Source: Oppiella nova (lineage: Eukaryota; Arthropoda; Arachnida; Sarcoptiformes; Oppiidae). From it: a DNA stretch of 53,942 bases. Below are positions 16,786 through 24,633 of the stretch, piece by piece. The number at the start of each line of letters is the position of its first letter. Position 1 is the stretch's first letter. The notes beneath the pieces are model-generated. The model ran no database searches. It saw only the letters and a program-made list of their open reading frames with translations, and had not been told where the DNA came from. Position numbers and translations under genes: made by a program. The DNA lies in NCBI GenBank assembly GCA_905397405.1, contig CAJPVJ010000044.1, positions 1 through 53,942 on the forward strand. Direction: 5' to 3'.

Positions 16786-17262
16786 TTAGATATTAAATGA
16801 GATTTCTACATTGCCTTGCGCATCTGCATCGTGCAGGAATAAGGCGTTTTTCAATTCAATTGTATTTGTGGCATCAGCAACTGCTTCAATACCGCCAATA
16901 GGTTTAAGTTCGGTACCAGCTGCAACCCGAACAAATACTTTGCCTGCTTTTTTGGCATTTCCTACATTACATTTGACAGTCATATAACCACGGCGCAATA
17001 CATCTTGGATAATTCCTGATTGGGGAATTGCAGCACCCATACCGTTTAAGGCTGACTGTGTTGGGTATGAGCGAACAATTAAGCCGTATACTTCGGTATC
17101 TGCCGCTACTAAAGGAGCAATGCCATCTTCAGTTAATTTTCCAAATACACCGAACGCACCAAAACTACCGACCGCAAGATGCGCTTCAATTGTTGAATGT
17201 GATTTTCGGCTCACATCACCCGGAATGCCTGACGGCATACGATATAAAAATGCATTACTCAT
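16786..17262 (-). CDS. Capsid cement (gp24-like decoration) protein
   Basis: 158 aa. MSNAFLYRMPSGIPGDVSRKSHSTIEAHLAVG is typical of structural cement proteins next to DUF2184 capsids, then FGVFGKLTEDGIAPLVAADTEVYGLIVRSYPTQ. A beta-rich small protein that decorates and stabilises the head. Located between protease/scaffold and capsid. Confidence 0.78.
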   Translation of the reverse strand: MSNAFLYRMPSGIPGDVSRKSHSTIEAHLAVGSFGAFGVFGKLTEDGIAPLVAADTEVYGLIVRSYPTQSALNGMGAAIPQSGIIQDVLRRGYMTVKCNVGNAKKAGKVFVRVAAGTELKPIGGIEAVADATNTIELKNALFLHDADAQGNVEISFNI

Positions 17263-17264
17263 GC

Positions 17265-18581
17265 TTATTTTCCTTTATTCCAAAATTCGCGGTTACGAGC
17301 GTTAATATCTGCAGGCGATGCTGGCGCTCGACCAAAGTCACGGGTAGAAATACCTGAACGAACACCAGCTAAATTATTTTGCTGTTTCATTAACTCAGAT
17401 GCACCAATGAATGCAGCATCAATCGTTGCAACTGACATTGCATCAAAATCTGTATTGCCACCAATAAATGGTGAAATGGCTTTTTGTCCATCTGTGGTTG
17501 CATAGGCTTGTTTTAAAGCAGATCGTTTCGCACTTAATACAGCCTTAGCATTGTTCGCACTATCCATGGTAGGTAATTTAATGCCTGGTACTAGAATTTC
17601 AGCACGTGACAATACTTGTTTTAGTGAATCACCAGTGTGGTTTTGAACACCTTGTTCTGATAATTTAGCCGCTTCTTCAGCTTTTAAAATATCATCTTTA
17701 GTTTTTTCTGGATCATCATCCGGGTTGTCGTCATCCTCGGTATTCTTTTCAGGATCATCCGAATCTTTAGTTTTATTCTTTTCAATTGCTGACATACGTT
17801 TATCCATGGTTTTCATGAAACTACGCATTTCATTTTGAAAAGCAGCATCACCAGTTTGAGTACCAGATTCATCTTCAGGATCTTCATCCTCAGTTTTTAT
17901 ATCAGGCGCTTCATCTTCAACTGCTTTAGCCAATTTCTCAGCCTCGTCAGCATCCTTTGTTTTAACTAGATTGCGGATACGATCAGCAAAACTAATTTTC
18001 TTTTTAGCCATAAAGCTATCTCCAATTTTACAACGTGACCCACAACGCCCTTTAGGAACCAAGGCAATGTGATTTCCAAAAATATTTGTTTGAAACCCTT
18101 TACCGACACTAATTTCAGTATAATCAGCATCATAACCTAATGAAATTTCTACCTTTCCATCCATTACCGCATCGATAGTTTCTTTATCAGTAATAAGTAG
18201 ATCTGCAACCAAACAATCAGAATCAATATCATCTCCACGGCGGACATTGTTCGCAGAGCCTTTAGATAAATCTTTCCAGTTCTCTGGATTAACCCAATCA
18301 TTAGGATGATCATCAGTTACAGGCTTCCCCTCAAAGCTTGCGATCGTACGCGGATCAAAAAGCACATCCTCATCACGCTCAATGATAATCAAGCCTGACT
18401 TATCCGCTGTAACTGGAACCTCACCATCGCCATACATCAGCTTGCCGATACGTGCAATTGGCACATCACGGCAAAGTAAATAACCTTCAGGTGTGGTTTC
18501 CCGTGTGCGTCCAATCTGACCAGTCGTGTAAAAGTTCGAGCGATCTACAGTAGCTTTAGATTTTGGTTTGTTTTTAAACAT
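17265..18581 (-). CDS. Head maturation protease with scaffold region, DUF2213
   Basis: 438 aa. Residues about 15-190 hold the DUF2213 prohead protease (NFYTTGQIGRTRETTPEGYLLC, FEGKPVTDDHPNDWV, GKVEISLGYDADY, ending in RCGSRCKIGD). Residues about 200-310 are charged and coiled (DEAEKLAKAVEDEAPD, DPEKNTEDDDNPDDDPEK) and probably act as scaffold; the rest is Ala/Ser rich. Self-cleaving proteases with scaffold tails are usual in this order. A hairpin terminator lies just before it. Confidence 0.82.
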   Translation of the reverse strand: MFKNKPKSKATVDRSNFYTTGQIGRTRETTPEGYLLCRDVPIARIGKLMYGDGEVPVTADKSGLIIIERDEDVLFDPRTIASFEGKPVTDDHPNDWVNPENWKDLSKGSANNVRRGDDIDSDCLVADLLITDKETIDAVMDGKVEISLGYDADYTEISVGKGFQTNIFGNHIALVPKGRCGSRCKIGDSFMAKKKISFADRIRNLVKTKDADEAEKLAKAVEDEAPDIKTEDEDPEDESGTQTGDAAFQNEMRSFMKTMDKRMSAIEKNKTKDSDDPEKNTEDDDNPDDDPEKTKDDILKAEEAAKLSEQGVQNHTGDSLKQVLSRAEILVPGIKLPTMDSANNAKAVLSAKRSALKQAYATTDGQKAISPFIGGNTDFDAMSVATIDAAFIGASELMKQQNNLAGVRSGISTRDFGRAPASPADINARNREFWNKGK

Positions 18582-18603
18582 GGTTTTACCTTTCTATAGG
18601 CAT

Positions 18604-18627
18604 TAAAAAACCACCAAAAAGGTGGTT
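18604..18627 (-). terminator. Terminator-like hairpin between minor head and protease genes
   Basis: Minus-strand AACCACC-TTTTT-GGTGGTT followed by a U-run. It overlaps the stop of the minor head gene and precedes the protease gene. Confidence 0.7.
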
Positions 18628-19363
18628 AATAATCATCTGGTATTACGGGTTCACAATAGCACCGGCAATTAGGTAAACAACCCGCATGACCTGTCATTCG
18701 ATCTAAAGTAGGAGGTTCATCCCAATACACAAACTTTCCATTCATTTGCTCATGACTATATCTAACATCGAGATCATCACTGGTACGCCAGATATAACCC
18801 TCTGAACCTAAATTTTCTGCCCTTGCTTGAGTAAACACGCTTTGCGCTCGGCTTACTTCCGTTCGTGCAATAGTATTTGCCCGTGACTTAGTCACATGGC
18901 CAGTGGCCATAATGAGACTAGATATTTCACTGGCTCGGCTACCCTCAATTAATGCACGTGTAGACAAATCACTTATTCTTTGTGCTGCATCGAGTGGCAA
19001 GGATTTAATTAAGCTGATTTGCTCATTAAGTAATTGTTGGTACACCGCACCAATATCAGTATTGCGAATTTGATCTTTGACACCTCGCGATAAATCTTGT
19101 GCATAAATCAACCAAGTTTTCTCATCACGTAAAGCTACATCTGTGATAATTCTACCTGCAGCATTTTTTGCCCAAAAATCTAAAGTATTTGCATACTCGG
19201 TTAAAGCTAAAACAATAAGCACATGTGATCTTGGATCATTTACGTTAAAACCTTTAACGATCGTATCAATATAACCAGCAATTTTTCTAAGCTGCTGACT
19301 GTACCGAATCTCCATCTTTCTTGCCCGGTGGGGCGTCAGTCGGTTGATTTGATTCTTCATCAT
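18626..19363 (-). CDS. Phage minor head protein, Mu F-like (SPP1 gp7)
   Basis: 245 aa from ATG 19363, which has AAGGG five nt upstream; the frame is open to 19390, giving nine more residues. Helical N-terminal 130 residues, then the gpF domain: ARTEVSRAQSVFTQARAE, GYIWRTSDDLDVRYSHEQMNGK and the C-terminal HAGCLPNCRCYCEPVIPD with the conserved Cys/His. It overlaps the end of the portal gene by about 77 nt in another frame, an unusually long overlap. The protein binds the portal and may be ejected. Confidence 0.82.
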   Translation of the reverse strand: MMKNQINRLTPHRARKMEIRYSQQLRKIAGYIDTIVKGFNVNDPRSHVLIVLALTEYANTLDFWAKNAAGRIITDVALRDEKTWLIYAQDLSRGVKDQIRNTDIGAVYQQLLNEQISLIKSLPLDAAQRISDLSTRALIEGSRASEISSLIMATGHVTKSRANTIARTEVSRAQSVFTQARAENLGSEGYIWRTSDDLDVRYSHEQMNGKFVYWDEPPTLDRMTGHAGCLPNCRCYCEPVIPDDY

Positions 19364-20696
19364 ATTCACCCTTAGGCGGTGGTGGGTCATCGTCTGCAGC
19401 TTCTATTTCTTCATCTGTGATATGAGAAAAAATTCCAGTCACTTCTGAAGATTGGCGCAATTCTTTTAAAGCGGTTTTACGGCTGATTAATCCGCTTTCT
19501 TCAACAGTAGTAACTGCCTGAGCTACCGTGTTGGCCACATCGGCTTTAACCTTTTCATCGATCTGCCAAAGAGATGCAAAATCAAATTTAAATGAATCAG
19601 GTAATGCCTTGCCTAATTTGGATAGTGAAACAACAGCTAGAAGCATTTGCAACGGTGTACGCATACGACCTTCTTGCTGTTGATTAATATTGTCATAGTA
19701 GTTAGACAAATCGCTTTCACCTGTTGCACTAAAGCCTGCGGGGGATTGACCAAACAAACGAACCAAAGGGATACCAGTTGCACCAGCAATTTGTTGTCCA
19801 AACTGCATCAACAAATTATCTAAACCAGTAAAACTATATTGATGTGTTTCGAATGTATCTTCGGCATCCATCAAGGTCATGCCTTCGTTAGATTGCCATT
19901 GTCGAATCTGTTGAATCTGCTTAACTAAAGCATCATAAAGTCGTCCACCCTTTGCGATGATCTCACGCAAGCCTTTAACCTTATATGTGCGTAAATGCGC
20001 CTTATAGACCAACTGGCCAGCACCTAAAGTTGCACTATCAAAAATTGTTAAACGATCCTCTAAGCGCTCAATAACTGATTGTCCCCATAAATTTTCAGCA
20101 ATTGCTTGCCAATATGGGAGTTCTACTCCATCCATACGTATTACACGCGAGTAATGGATCTTTTGATTACACAATCCCACAGAATCGGTGATTACATCGT
20201 AATACCTAGGCATTCCATAATATGGTCCATATTCAGTGACAAGATCTTCTAGAGTCGGTACAACCATCCAACGATCTAATACTATTAAGCCCTTGAATTG
20301 ATCTTTTGCTACAGTGTTAATATTTAATGGTGTCGAGACATTTTGTCCATCAATCATCATGACAGCAATTGCACCACCATAAAGCCGAGACCACTTAATA
20401 GTTTTATTAAGTTTATCCCAGACTTGTAAGCGATCTAATTCCTGATTGATTTCCTCTGCATCTTCTGGAGACTGCAAGCCTCGCATGTTAATGCCTTCTC
20501 GTGTCATATCATCGGCTACAACATCAACAACTTGACCGACCACCCAAGACGATCGATACATTGATTCAACTAGCAATCGATTGCGACTTAAGTAATTTGC
20601 GCTGTAGGTTGATTGATCGTGTTGACTTCCAGCACCCAAGCCAACCCGAGCCGCGAAGTTTTGAAAACTATCCGCAGTAAATTTAAGTAATCCCAT
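19287..20696 (-). CDS. Portal protein, DUF1073 family
   Basis: 469 aa. YLSRNRLLVESMYRSSWVVGQVVDVVADDMTREGI (in parts) and YGGAIAVMMIDGQN, VERLEDRLTIFDSATLG, and IGIPLVRLFGQSPAGFSATGESDLSNYYD (short runs) are the DUF1073 portal signature. The C-terminus DDDPPPPKGEYDEESNQPTDAPPG is disordered. Portal forms the DNA gate. Some databases label DUF1073 proteins with the anti-CBASS Acb1 name, but this length and position match a portal alone. Confidence 0.85.
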   Translation of the reverse strand: MGLLKFTADSFQNFAARVGLGAGSQHDQSTYSANYLSRNRLLVESMYRSSWVVGQVVDVVADDMTREGINMRGLQSPEDAEEINQELDRLQVWDKLNKTIKWSRLYGGAIAVMMIDGQNVSTPLNINTVAKDQFKGLIVLDRWMVVPTLEDLVTEYGPYYGMPRYYDVITDSVGLCNQKIHYSRVIRMDGVELPYWQAIAENLWGQSVIERLEDRLTIFDSATLGAGQLVYKAHLRTYKVKGLREIIAKGGRLYDALVKQIQQIRQWQSNEGMTLMDAEDTFETHQYSFTGLDNLLMQFGQQIAGATGIPLVRLFGQSPAGFSATGESDLSNYYDNINQQQEGRMRTPLQMLLAVVSLSKLGKALPDSFKFDFASLWQIDEKVKADVANTVAQAVTTVEESGLISRKTALKELRQSSEVTGIFSHITDEEIEAADDDPPPPKGEYDEESNQPTDAPPGKKDGDSVQSAA

Positions 20697-20708
20697 ATCT
20701 TTCTCGAA

Positions 20709-22367
20709 TTAAAGCTTGCCCCAAACGCTAAGGAATGAAACTTGCGGATTAAAACAGATCATGACTCCATCAGCCCTGTTGGGTGATGCTGTACCGTCTG
20801 GTTGTTTATTGACTAAGATCTTGCCCACGCCATTTTTTGTATAAGTCGGCTGTGATAATTCAGTGGTAAGTAATGCCAACTCTTTTGGATCAATGTCTTT
20901 ACTGGATAAAGAAATGATCATATCGGGATCATATTCACGCCCCTCGAGTGCTCTAAAGGTTTCTTGAAATCTCAAACGTAAAGACCACCACGATTGGGCT
21001 TTGAGGTTGGCAAAAAAGTCCTTATTTAAACGACTTTCTACCATCTGCCCGTCTGGATCATGTACAGCGCCTGAACCTCTAAACGGTTGTACATCAACTT
21101 CAGGTAATCCCTTTTCACGCTGTAGTTCATTAATTACGCGTGAATCTCCACGGCATCCAGCACCCAAACCATCTGCATCATAGAAAAGCGTATCAATAGA
21201 CCTTTCTATGCTTATATCCATAGCTCTTTGAGTAGTTCCGAATATATCGTCGCCCTTACCACTCCATGTATCGAGATAGTCCATCACAACACCATGACGG
21301 CAAACTAAAGAGTTTTTATCCTTGCCCTCATCTGCAACATCTAACCCACCTATGCGATCGCCAGTAGGATCAATCCCTAGTTTGAGATGTGCATCAATAG
21401 AAAGCTGAACCCATGCAGATGGAATTAATACACCCTCAACAGACGCGGCATAGTTAATATCGACCTCTTGAGCTAATACAACATCATCCAATGTCGCCAG
21501 TTGCTTTTCATACCATGGATGGATCTCTTTGCCGTTATAAATGACTGTCCAATTTTTATCAGGGTTTTCACGCCACGGCATTGTAAAAACTGAATATCGT
21601 CCGCTGAAGCGATCTTGATGAAATCTATCACCAATACCGTTGGGTGTTGATCCTTTGATATGAACGTTTGTATTTTGCGATATTGCTGCATCTACTGCTT
21701 CTTGACGCTCTACAAATGCCCATTCATCAAGAAAGTACATCGTGGTACGTCCACCACGGCCAATGTTGTCACCCGCCTCACCTGTGATGGTTGCACCATT
21801 ATCAGGATTGATGATACGCATGTAATTGTCATGTACTTTTTCAACAAAGCCCTTAGGCTTCATCCAATCAGGCATTTTACTGAACATATCTCGGATTTTA
21901 TGAAACAGCGTTTTAGGGTCACCCTTTTTGTCGACCAATTCCTCTTTACGGCTACCAACACCGCCAGCGAATCCCTCAACAAATAGCCACCGATGTAAGA
22001 AAAATCCTAGAACGACATAAGACATTCCCTCATCACGTGATTTTTCAATCAAGCCGTGTGTTTGGGTGTTTTCACGTTCAAGCAACCAATCTACAAGTTC
22101 AACCTGTTTTGGACGTAATACAAAAGGAAGATTTGCAGGCAAGCCGTATGACATACCACGAGGATCATAAGTCCAGATCCAATGGTTAAACCAATGCACT
22201 GGATCAGTTCGGCATTTGTAAAGTTCTGCCTGTTTGCTTAATTCGTTTTGCTCTGTCACCGCTTTATAATAATAACGGCGGCTCATTTCCCCTATCACAT
22301 CAGGCAAACGTGTATTGATTGTCCAAGTCTTGATTAAGGGTGCAATTTCATCCAGTGCATAAGTCAT
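20709..22367 (-). CDS. Terminase large subunit
   Basis: 552 aa. A Walker A-like EKSRDEGMS after the adenine-binding PFVLRPKQVELVDWL, Walker B-like TTMYFLDEWAF, motif III GSTPNGIGD, then a C-terminal RNase H-like nuclease half (GGLDVADEGKDKNSLV; FYDADGLGAGCRGD). The ATPase-nuclease that packages DNA. The start overlaps the small terminase gene by 4 nt, so the two are coupled. Confidence 0.9.
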   Translation of the reverse strand: MTYALDEIAPLIKTWTINTRLPDVIGEMSRRYYYKAVTEQNELSKQAELYKCRTDPVHWFNHWIWTYDPRGMSYGLPANLPFVLRPKQVELVDWLLERENTQTHGLIEKSRDEGMSYVVLGFFLHRWLFVEGFAGGVGSRKEELVDKKGDPKTLFHKIRDMFSKMPDWMKPKGFVEKVHDNYMRIINPDNGATITGEAGDNIGRGGRTTMYFLDEWAFVERQEAVDAAISQNTNVHIKGSTPNGIGDRFHQDRFSGRYSVFTMPWRENPDKNWTVIYNGKEIHPWYEKQLATLDDVVLAQEVDINYAASVEGVLIPSAWVQLSIDAHLKLGIDPTGDRIGGLDVADEGKDKNSLVCRHGVVMDYLDTWSGKGDDIFGTTQRAMDISIERSIDTLFYDADGLGAGCRGDSRVINELQREKGLPEVDVQPFRGSGAVHDPDGQMVESRLNKDFFANLKAQSWWSLRLRFQETFRALEGREYDPDMIISLSSKDIDPKELALLTTELSQPTYTKNGVGKILVNKQPDGTASPNRADGVMICFNPQVSFLSVWGKL

Positions 22368-22870
22368 AGCTTACCTGTAATTGCTAAACGTGAAAGTTCT
22401 TGCGGTGTCATTTCTGCAAGTTCTTCGGGTGTGTATTGTGGAGGTACGGGGGCATGAATATTTTCTGTTTTAATTGCACCACCGCCTGCGCCAGTTATCT
22501 CCACTCGCTTTTCATAAAAGCCCTTAACAATCTTTTGTATTTGATCAATTATCTTGATCGATAAGACAACATTGCCTTTTTTAGAAATTAATAAGTCACT
22601 AAGAATTTGCAATTGAACAATGTCATTTGCACCACTAATGTTATGAATAGGCTGCTTTAAATATTCTTCACGTGCCTTAATAAATTCATCTTTAAATTCT
22701 TGCCTAAGATCCTTTCCAGCCACTTTGGTTGGATCGTACACTTCAACTTGTTGAGGTGTAACAATCACATTAAGAGTTTCCTTGATATCCCTAACAACTT
22801 CAGTGGGTGTCATGAACTGAGCAAGTGACCGAATTATAAAGAGTTGTTCAGCCTTTTTTAGCCTTGCCAT
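22364..22870 (-). CDS. Terminase small subunit, DUF2280-type
   Basis: 168 aa. MARLKKAEQLFIIRSLAQFMTPTEVVRDIKETL is a DUF2280 HTH segment, followed by VEVYDPTKVAGKDLRQEFKDEFIKAREEYLKQP. It recognises the packaging site, and its gene is directly upstream of the large subunit. C-terminus has PPQYTPEELAEMTPQELSRLAITGKL, a likely docking segment for the large subunit. Confidence 0.8.
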   Translation of the reverse strand: MARLKKAEQLFIIRSLAQFMTPTEVVRDIKETLNVIVTPQQVEVYDPTKVAGKDLRQEFKDEFIKAREEYLKQPIHNISGANDIVQLQILSDLLISKKGNVVLSIKIIDQIQKIVKGFYEKRVEITGAGGGAIKTENIHAPVPPQYTPEELAEMTPQELSRLAITGKL

Positions 22871-22907
22871 AAATCACCTTTCATCAAGGCTCATCAAGGA
22901 AACATGA

Positions 22908-22931
22908 CAAAAAAAAGAGCCTATTGGCTCA
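22908..22931 (-). terminator. Terminator between metallopeptidase and terminase genes
   Basis: Minus-strand GAGCC-AATA-GGCTC followed by eight U, at the stop of the metallopeptidase gene and 40 nt before the small terminase gene. Confidence 0.75.
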
Positions 22932-23570
22932 ATTTACTAGACAAGTTCCGCAGCACTTGGAAATATTTAAATCTGATACAAACGGCGGGTTTTTAGCGAC
23001 CTCAATCATTCGCTTGACGTTCTCGCTTGCTCCCCACCGTTTGACAACGCCTATAAACTCTTCTACATCATGGCCAGCTAAATAATGCTTAGGTAAGCCT
23101 GTATGATCGCTATAGAGTATTTCCCCATCTTCATCACGCTCTACACCGATATGATAAAGCTCATGCTCAATCAAAGCACAAAATTCACGATCGTTCGCAC
23201 GTTCACAAAAGCTTGCATCTACAGTGATTAGATAGACAGGAACAAACCCAAACCAATCACGCATTTGCTGTTCTTGTCTTGCTTTACGCCATCCACCTTG
23301 GTTAAACATGACCTTTTCACATTGACCTAATACCATTCTCTTTTTAGCTACGGCGGCAGATGAAGCCCATGCGAATGCTAAAAAGGTTTCATCGTCGTGT
23401 AATAGTTCAGCTATGTGGTCATGGTCGGGATTATGAAGTGCACCGCCAAGCGTTAAGAAGTTTGTGATCACCCATTCTTTTAGATCCACGGCGGGTGCCA
23501 AGCGAATCGCTTCTTCTTCCTCTGCTTGATCAATAAAATCAGTCGGTGGAAATGGTCTGATCTGTTCCAT
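22929..23570 (-). CDS. Putative phage metallopeptidase
   Basis: 213 aa. Contains HELYH (zinc-binding HExxH) at about residue 139 in the context ALIEHELYHIGVERDEDG, plus a downstream H (HDVEEFIG). This matches small phage metallopeptidases that are often encoded next to terminase. Residues 65-115 hold an FAWASSAAVAKKRMVLG type segment. It overlaps the upstream nuclease gene by 32 nt. Substrate unknown; may process a packaging or capsid component. Confidence 0.7.
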   Translation of the reverse strand: MEQIRPFPPTDFIDQAEEEEAIRLAPAVDLKEWVITNFLTLGGALHNPDHDHIAELLHDDETFLAFAWASSAAVAKKRMVLGQCEKVMFNQGGWRKARQEQQMRDWFGFVPVYLITVDASFCERANDREFCALIEHELYHIGVERDEDGEILYSDHTGLPKHYLAGHDVEEFIGVVKRWGASENVKRMIEVAKNPPFVSDLNISKCCGTCLVN

Positions 23571-24006
23571 TGAAAATATGCCTCTTCAAATTCTTAAGCC
23601 ACTGACTAGTAAAATTAGTTTCAACCTGTAGTGGTCCATCTTCCTGAATTTTATATCTTGGCGCTGACTCTATTCTCACTACGGTGTAACCCATATCGGC
23701 AGCAACATCGTAACGATCCATACTCCAAGCTTTATCTTTCAGCTTACCTTTGCGACCGCCTGACCATGGTCCACCTGATATTTCAACCAATATCCGGTGT
23801 TCAATTAAATGAAAATCGAAACGCCAGTGTTTTGTTGATTCAAATTGGAATAATTTCTCATACTTGATATTGAATACATTCAGTGATTGCTCAAAGTCTT
23901 TAAATGCCTCTAAGTATGCTTCTTTTGCCTTAGGTAAAGGTCTTGTTCTTGGTTTTAGTTTAGGTAGATTCTTTTTTGTTCGTTCATGAAACTGCTTTAA
24001 ATCCAA
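23539..24006 (-). CDS. PD-(D/E)XK endonuclease near terminase
   Basis: 155 aa, starting with TTG at 24006; GGGAG lies 10 nt upstream and no internal Met is usable. The core is WRFDFHL...ILVEISGG.WSGGRKG...DRYDVAADMGYTVVRIES, giving the D-x(n)-ExG/K pattern of a small PD-(D/E)XK nuclease. It is related to the 133-aa protein at 25835-26236 (WRADFHI, ILIEIEGG.WSNGRH, KYNSAQELGYLVFRYS). Near terminase it may help packaging or resolve branched concatemers. First gene of the late operon. Confidence 0.7.
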   Translation of the reverse strand: MDLKQFHERTKKNLPKLKPRTRPLPKAKEAYLEAFKDFEQSLNVFNIKYEKLFQFESTKHWRFDFHLIEHRILVEISGGPWSGGRKGKLKDKAWSMDRYDVAADMGYTVVRIESAPRYKIQEDGPLQVETNFTSQWLKNLKRHIFNGTDQTISTD

Positions 24007-24087
24007 TGGAACGTAACTCCCAAAAATTGACTTCAGGTCAGTGTTTAACTTACAAAAAAAAGTTAACTTAAAAAATTTATTTTTTTA

Positions 24088-24122
24088 ATTATAAATATCA
24101 ACAACTTATACATATTGTGCAA
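24088..24122 (-). promoter_or_regulatory. Possible late promoter region (minus strand)
   Basis: Minus-strand TTGCAC at 24117-24122 and a TATAAT at 24088-24093 lie upstream of the late operon, but their spacing (23 nt) is too wide for a simple sigma70 promoter. It overlaps the plus-strand promoter at 24115-24143. The late promoter is likely near here; the exact elements are unclear. Confidence 0.25.
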
Positions 24123-24143
24123 TAAGAGAAATATCATTACAAT
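24115..24143 (+). promoter_or_regulatory. Plus-strand sigma70-like promoter
   Basis: TTGTGC (24115-24120), 17-nt spacer, TACAAT (24138-24143). It faces the small plus-strand ORFs at 24211 and 24257. Confidence 0.5.
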
Positions 24144-24157
24144 GCTTACTATAGACT

Positions 24158-24173
24158 GGGTTATGAATAACCC
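24158..24173. promoter_or_regulatory. Perfect 7-bp inverted repeat in the 5' leader
   Basis: GGGTTAT-GA-ATAACCC lies about 15 nt downstream of the -10 box at 24138-24143. It could be an operator or an RNA hairpin at the 5' end of the transcript. Confidence 0.5.
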
Positions 24174-24210
24174 GACTTATCATTCCAAAAAGCTATTAGT
24201 GAGGTTGCTT

Positions 24211-24276
24211 ATGTTGAAATTATTTCTCTTAAACTTGTTCTTAGGAGTATCAAGTAATGATAGAGATACATATTAA
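24211..24276 (+). CDS. 21-aa leader-like hydrophobic peptide
   Basis: MLKLFLLNLFLGVSSNDRDTY, with a GAGG Shine-Dalgarno seven nt upstream. Its second half overlaps the start of the 59-aa ORF at 24257 in another frame, so translation of the two could be coupled. No family is recognised; the peptide resembles a short leader or a small membrane peptide. It lies inside the plus-strand micro-locus with its own promoter and terminator. Confidence 0.4.
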   Translation: MLKLFLLNLFLGVSSNDRDTY

Positions 24277-24436
24277 ATTGACAATAAAAAACCCCAAAAA
24301 AACAAGATCTGAAGTTTGCCGACTGGAGGACTTGCTTAACGGGGTTTGGTGTCAATCTACGAGAATTGACTACTTAAGAGTAGGCAATTTTATAAGATTT
24401 CTATACTGGTTAATAGAAATACTAACCAGCTTCTAG
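24257..24436 (+). CDS. 59-aa unknown protein of the micro-locus
   Basis: 59 aa, with AGGAG nine nt upstream of the ATG. Basic N-terminal half (LTIKNPKKTRSEVC), hydrophobic/aromatic C-terminal segment (FIRFLYWLIEIL). Inside it the DNA also has three inverted repeats (24289-24347, 24351-24370, 24406-24429), so part of the signal may be RNA structure rather than protein. Candidate small toxin-like or regulatory protein; no homolog recognised. Confidence 0.4.
   Translation: MIEIHIKLTIKNPKKTRSEVCRLEDLLNGVWCQSTRIDYLRVGNFIRFLYWLIEILTSF
24289..24429 (+). ncRNA. Candidate structured RNA segment
   Basis: Three stem candidates in series: AAACCCC (24289-24295) with GGGGTTT (24341-24347), GTCAAT (24351-24356) with ATTGAC (24365-24370), CTGGTTA (24406-24412) with TAACCAG (24423-24429). 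A rho-independent terminator follows at 24472-24500. The two-stem arrangement recalls phage C4-type antisense RNAs, but I cannot confirm membership from sequence alone. Confidence 0.4.
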
Positions 24437-24471
24437 ATTATCTTACAACTTAATTCCCCTTGCTACAACCC

Positions 24472-24500
24472 AACGCTTTCTCATGAAGGCGTTTTTGTTT
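24472..24500 (+). terminator. Terminator of the plus-strand micro-locus
   Basis: AACGCTTTC-TCAT-GAAGGCGTT (nine pairs, one wobble) followed by TTTGTTT on the plus strand. Confidence 0.75.
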
Positions 24501-24523
24501 AAACAATATATTAAAAAAATAAA

Positions 24524-24560
24524 AACCCCGCCAAAATCTAGAATTGAGCGGGGTTCTTTG
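24524..24560 (-). terminator. Terminator of the membrane-protein unit
   Basis: AACCCCGC...GCGGGGTT with a 16-nt loop; on the minus strand it is followed by a U-run (GGGGTTTTTATTTTT). It ends transcripts of the gene at 24634-25176 and may work weakly in both directions. Confidence 0.75.
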
Positions 24561-24633
24561 TGCCGTAATCCGTTCGGCTAAAATCTAACTTATTTGGTTG
24601 AATAATTGTTGAGTAAAGTCAAGATTGAGAGAA

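Noticed and set aside
19287-20696. Anti-CBASS Acb1 function for the DUF1073 gene
   Set aside because: Length and gene order fit portal alone; no extra phosphodiesterase domain with paired HxT/HxS motifs is visible.
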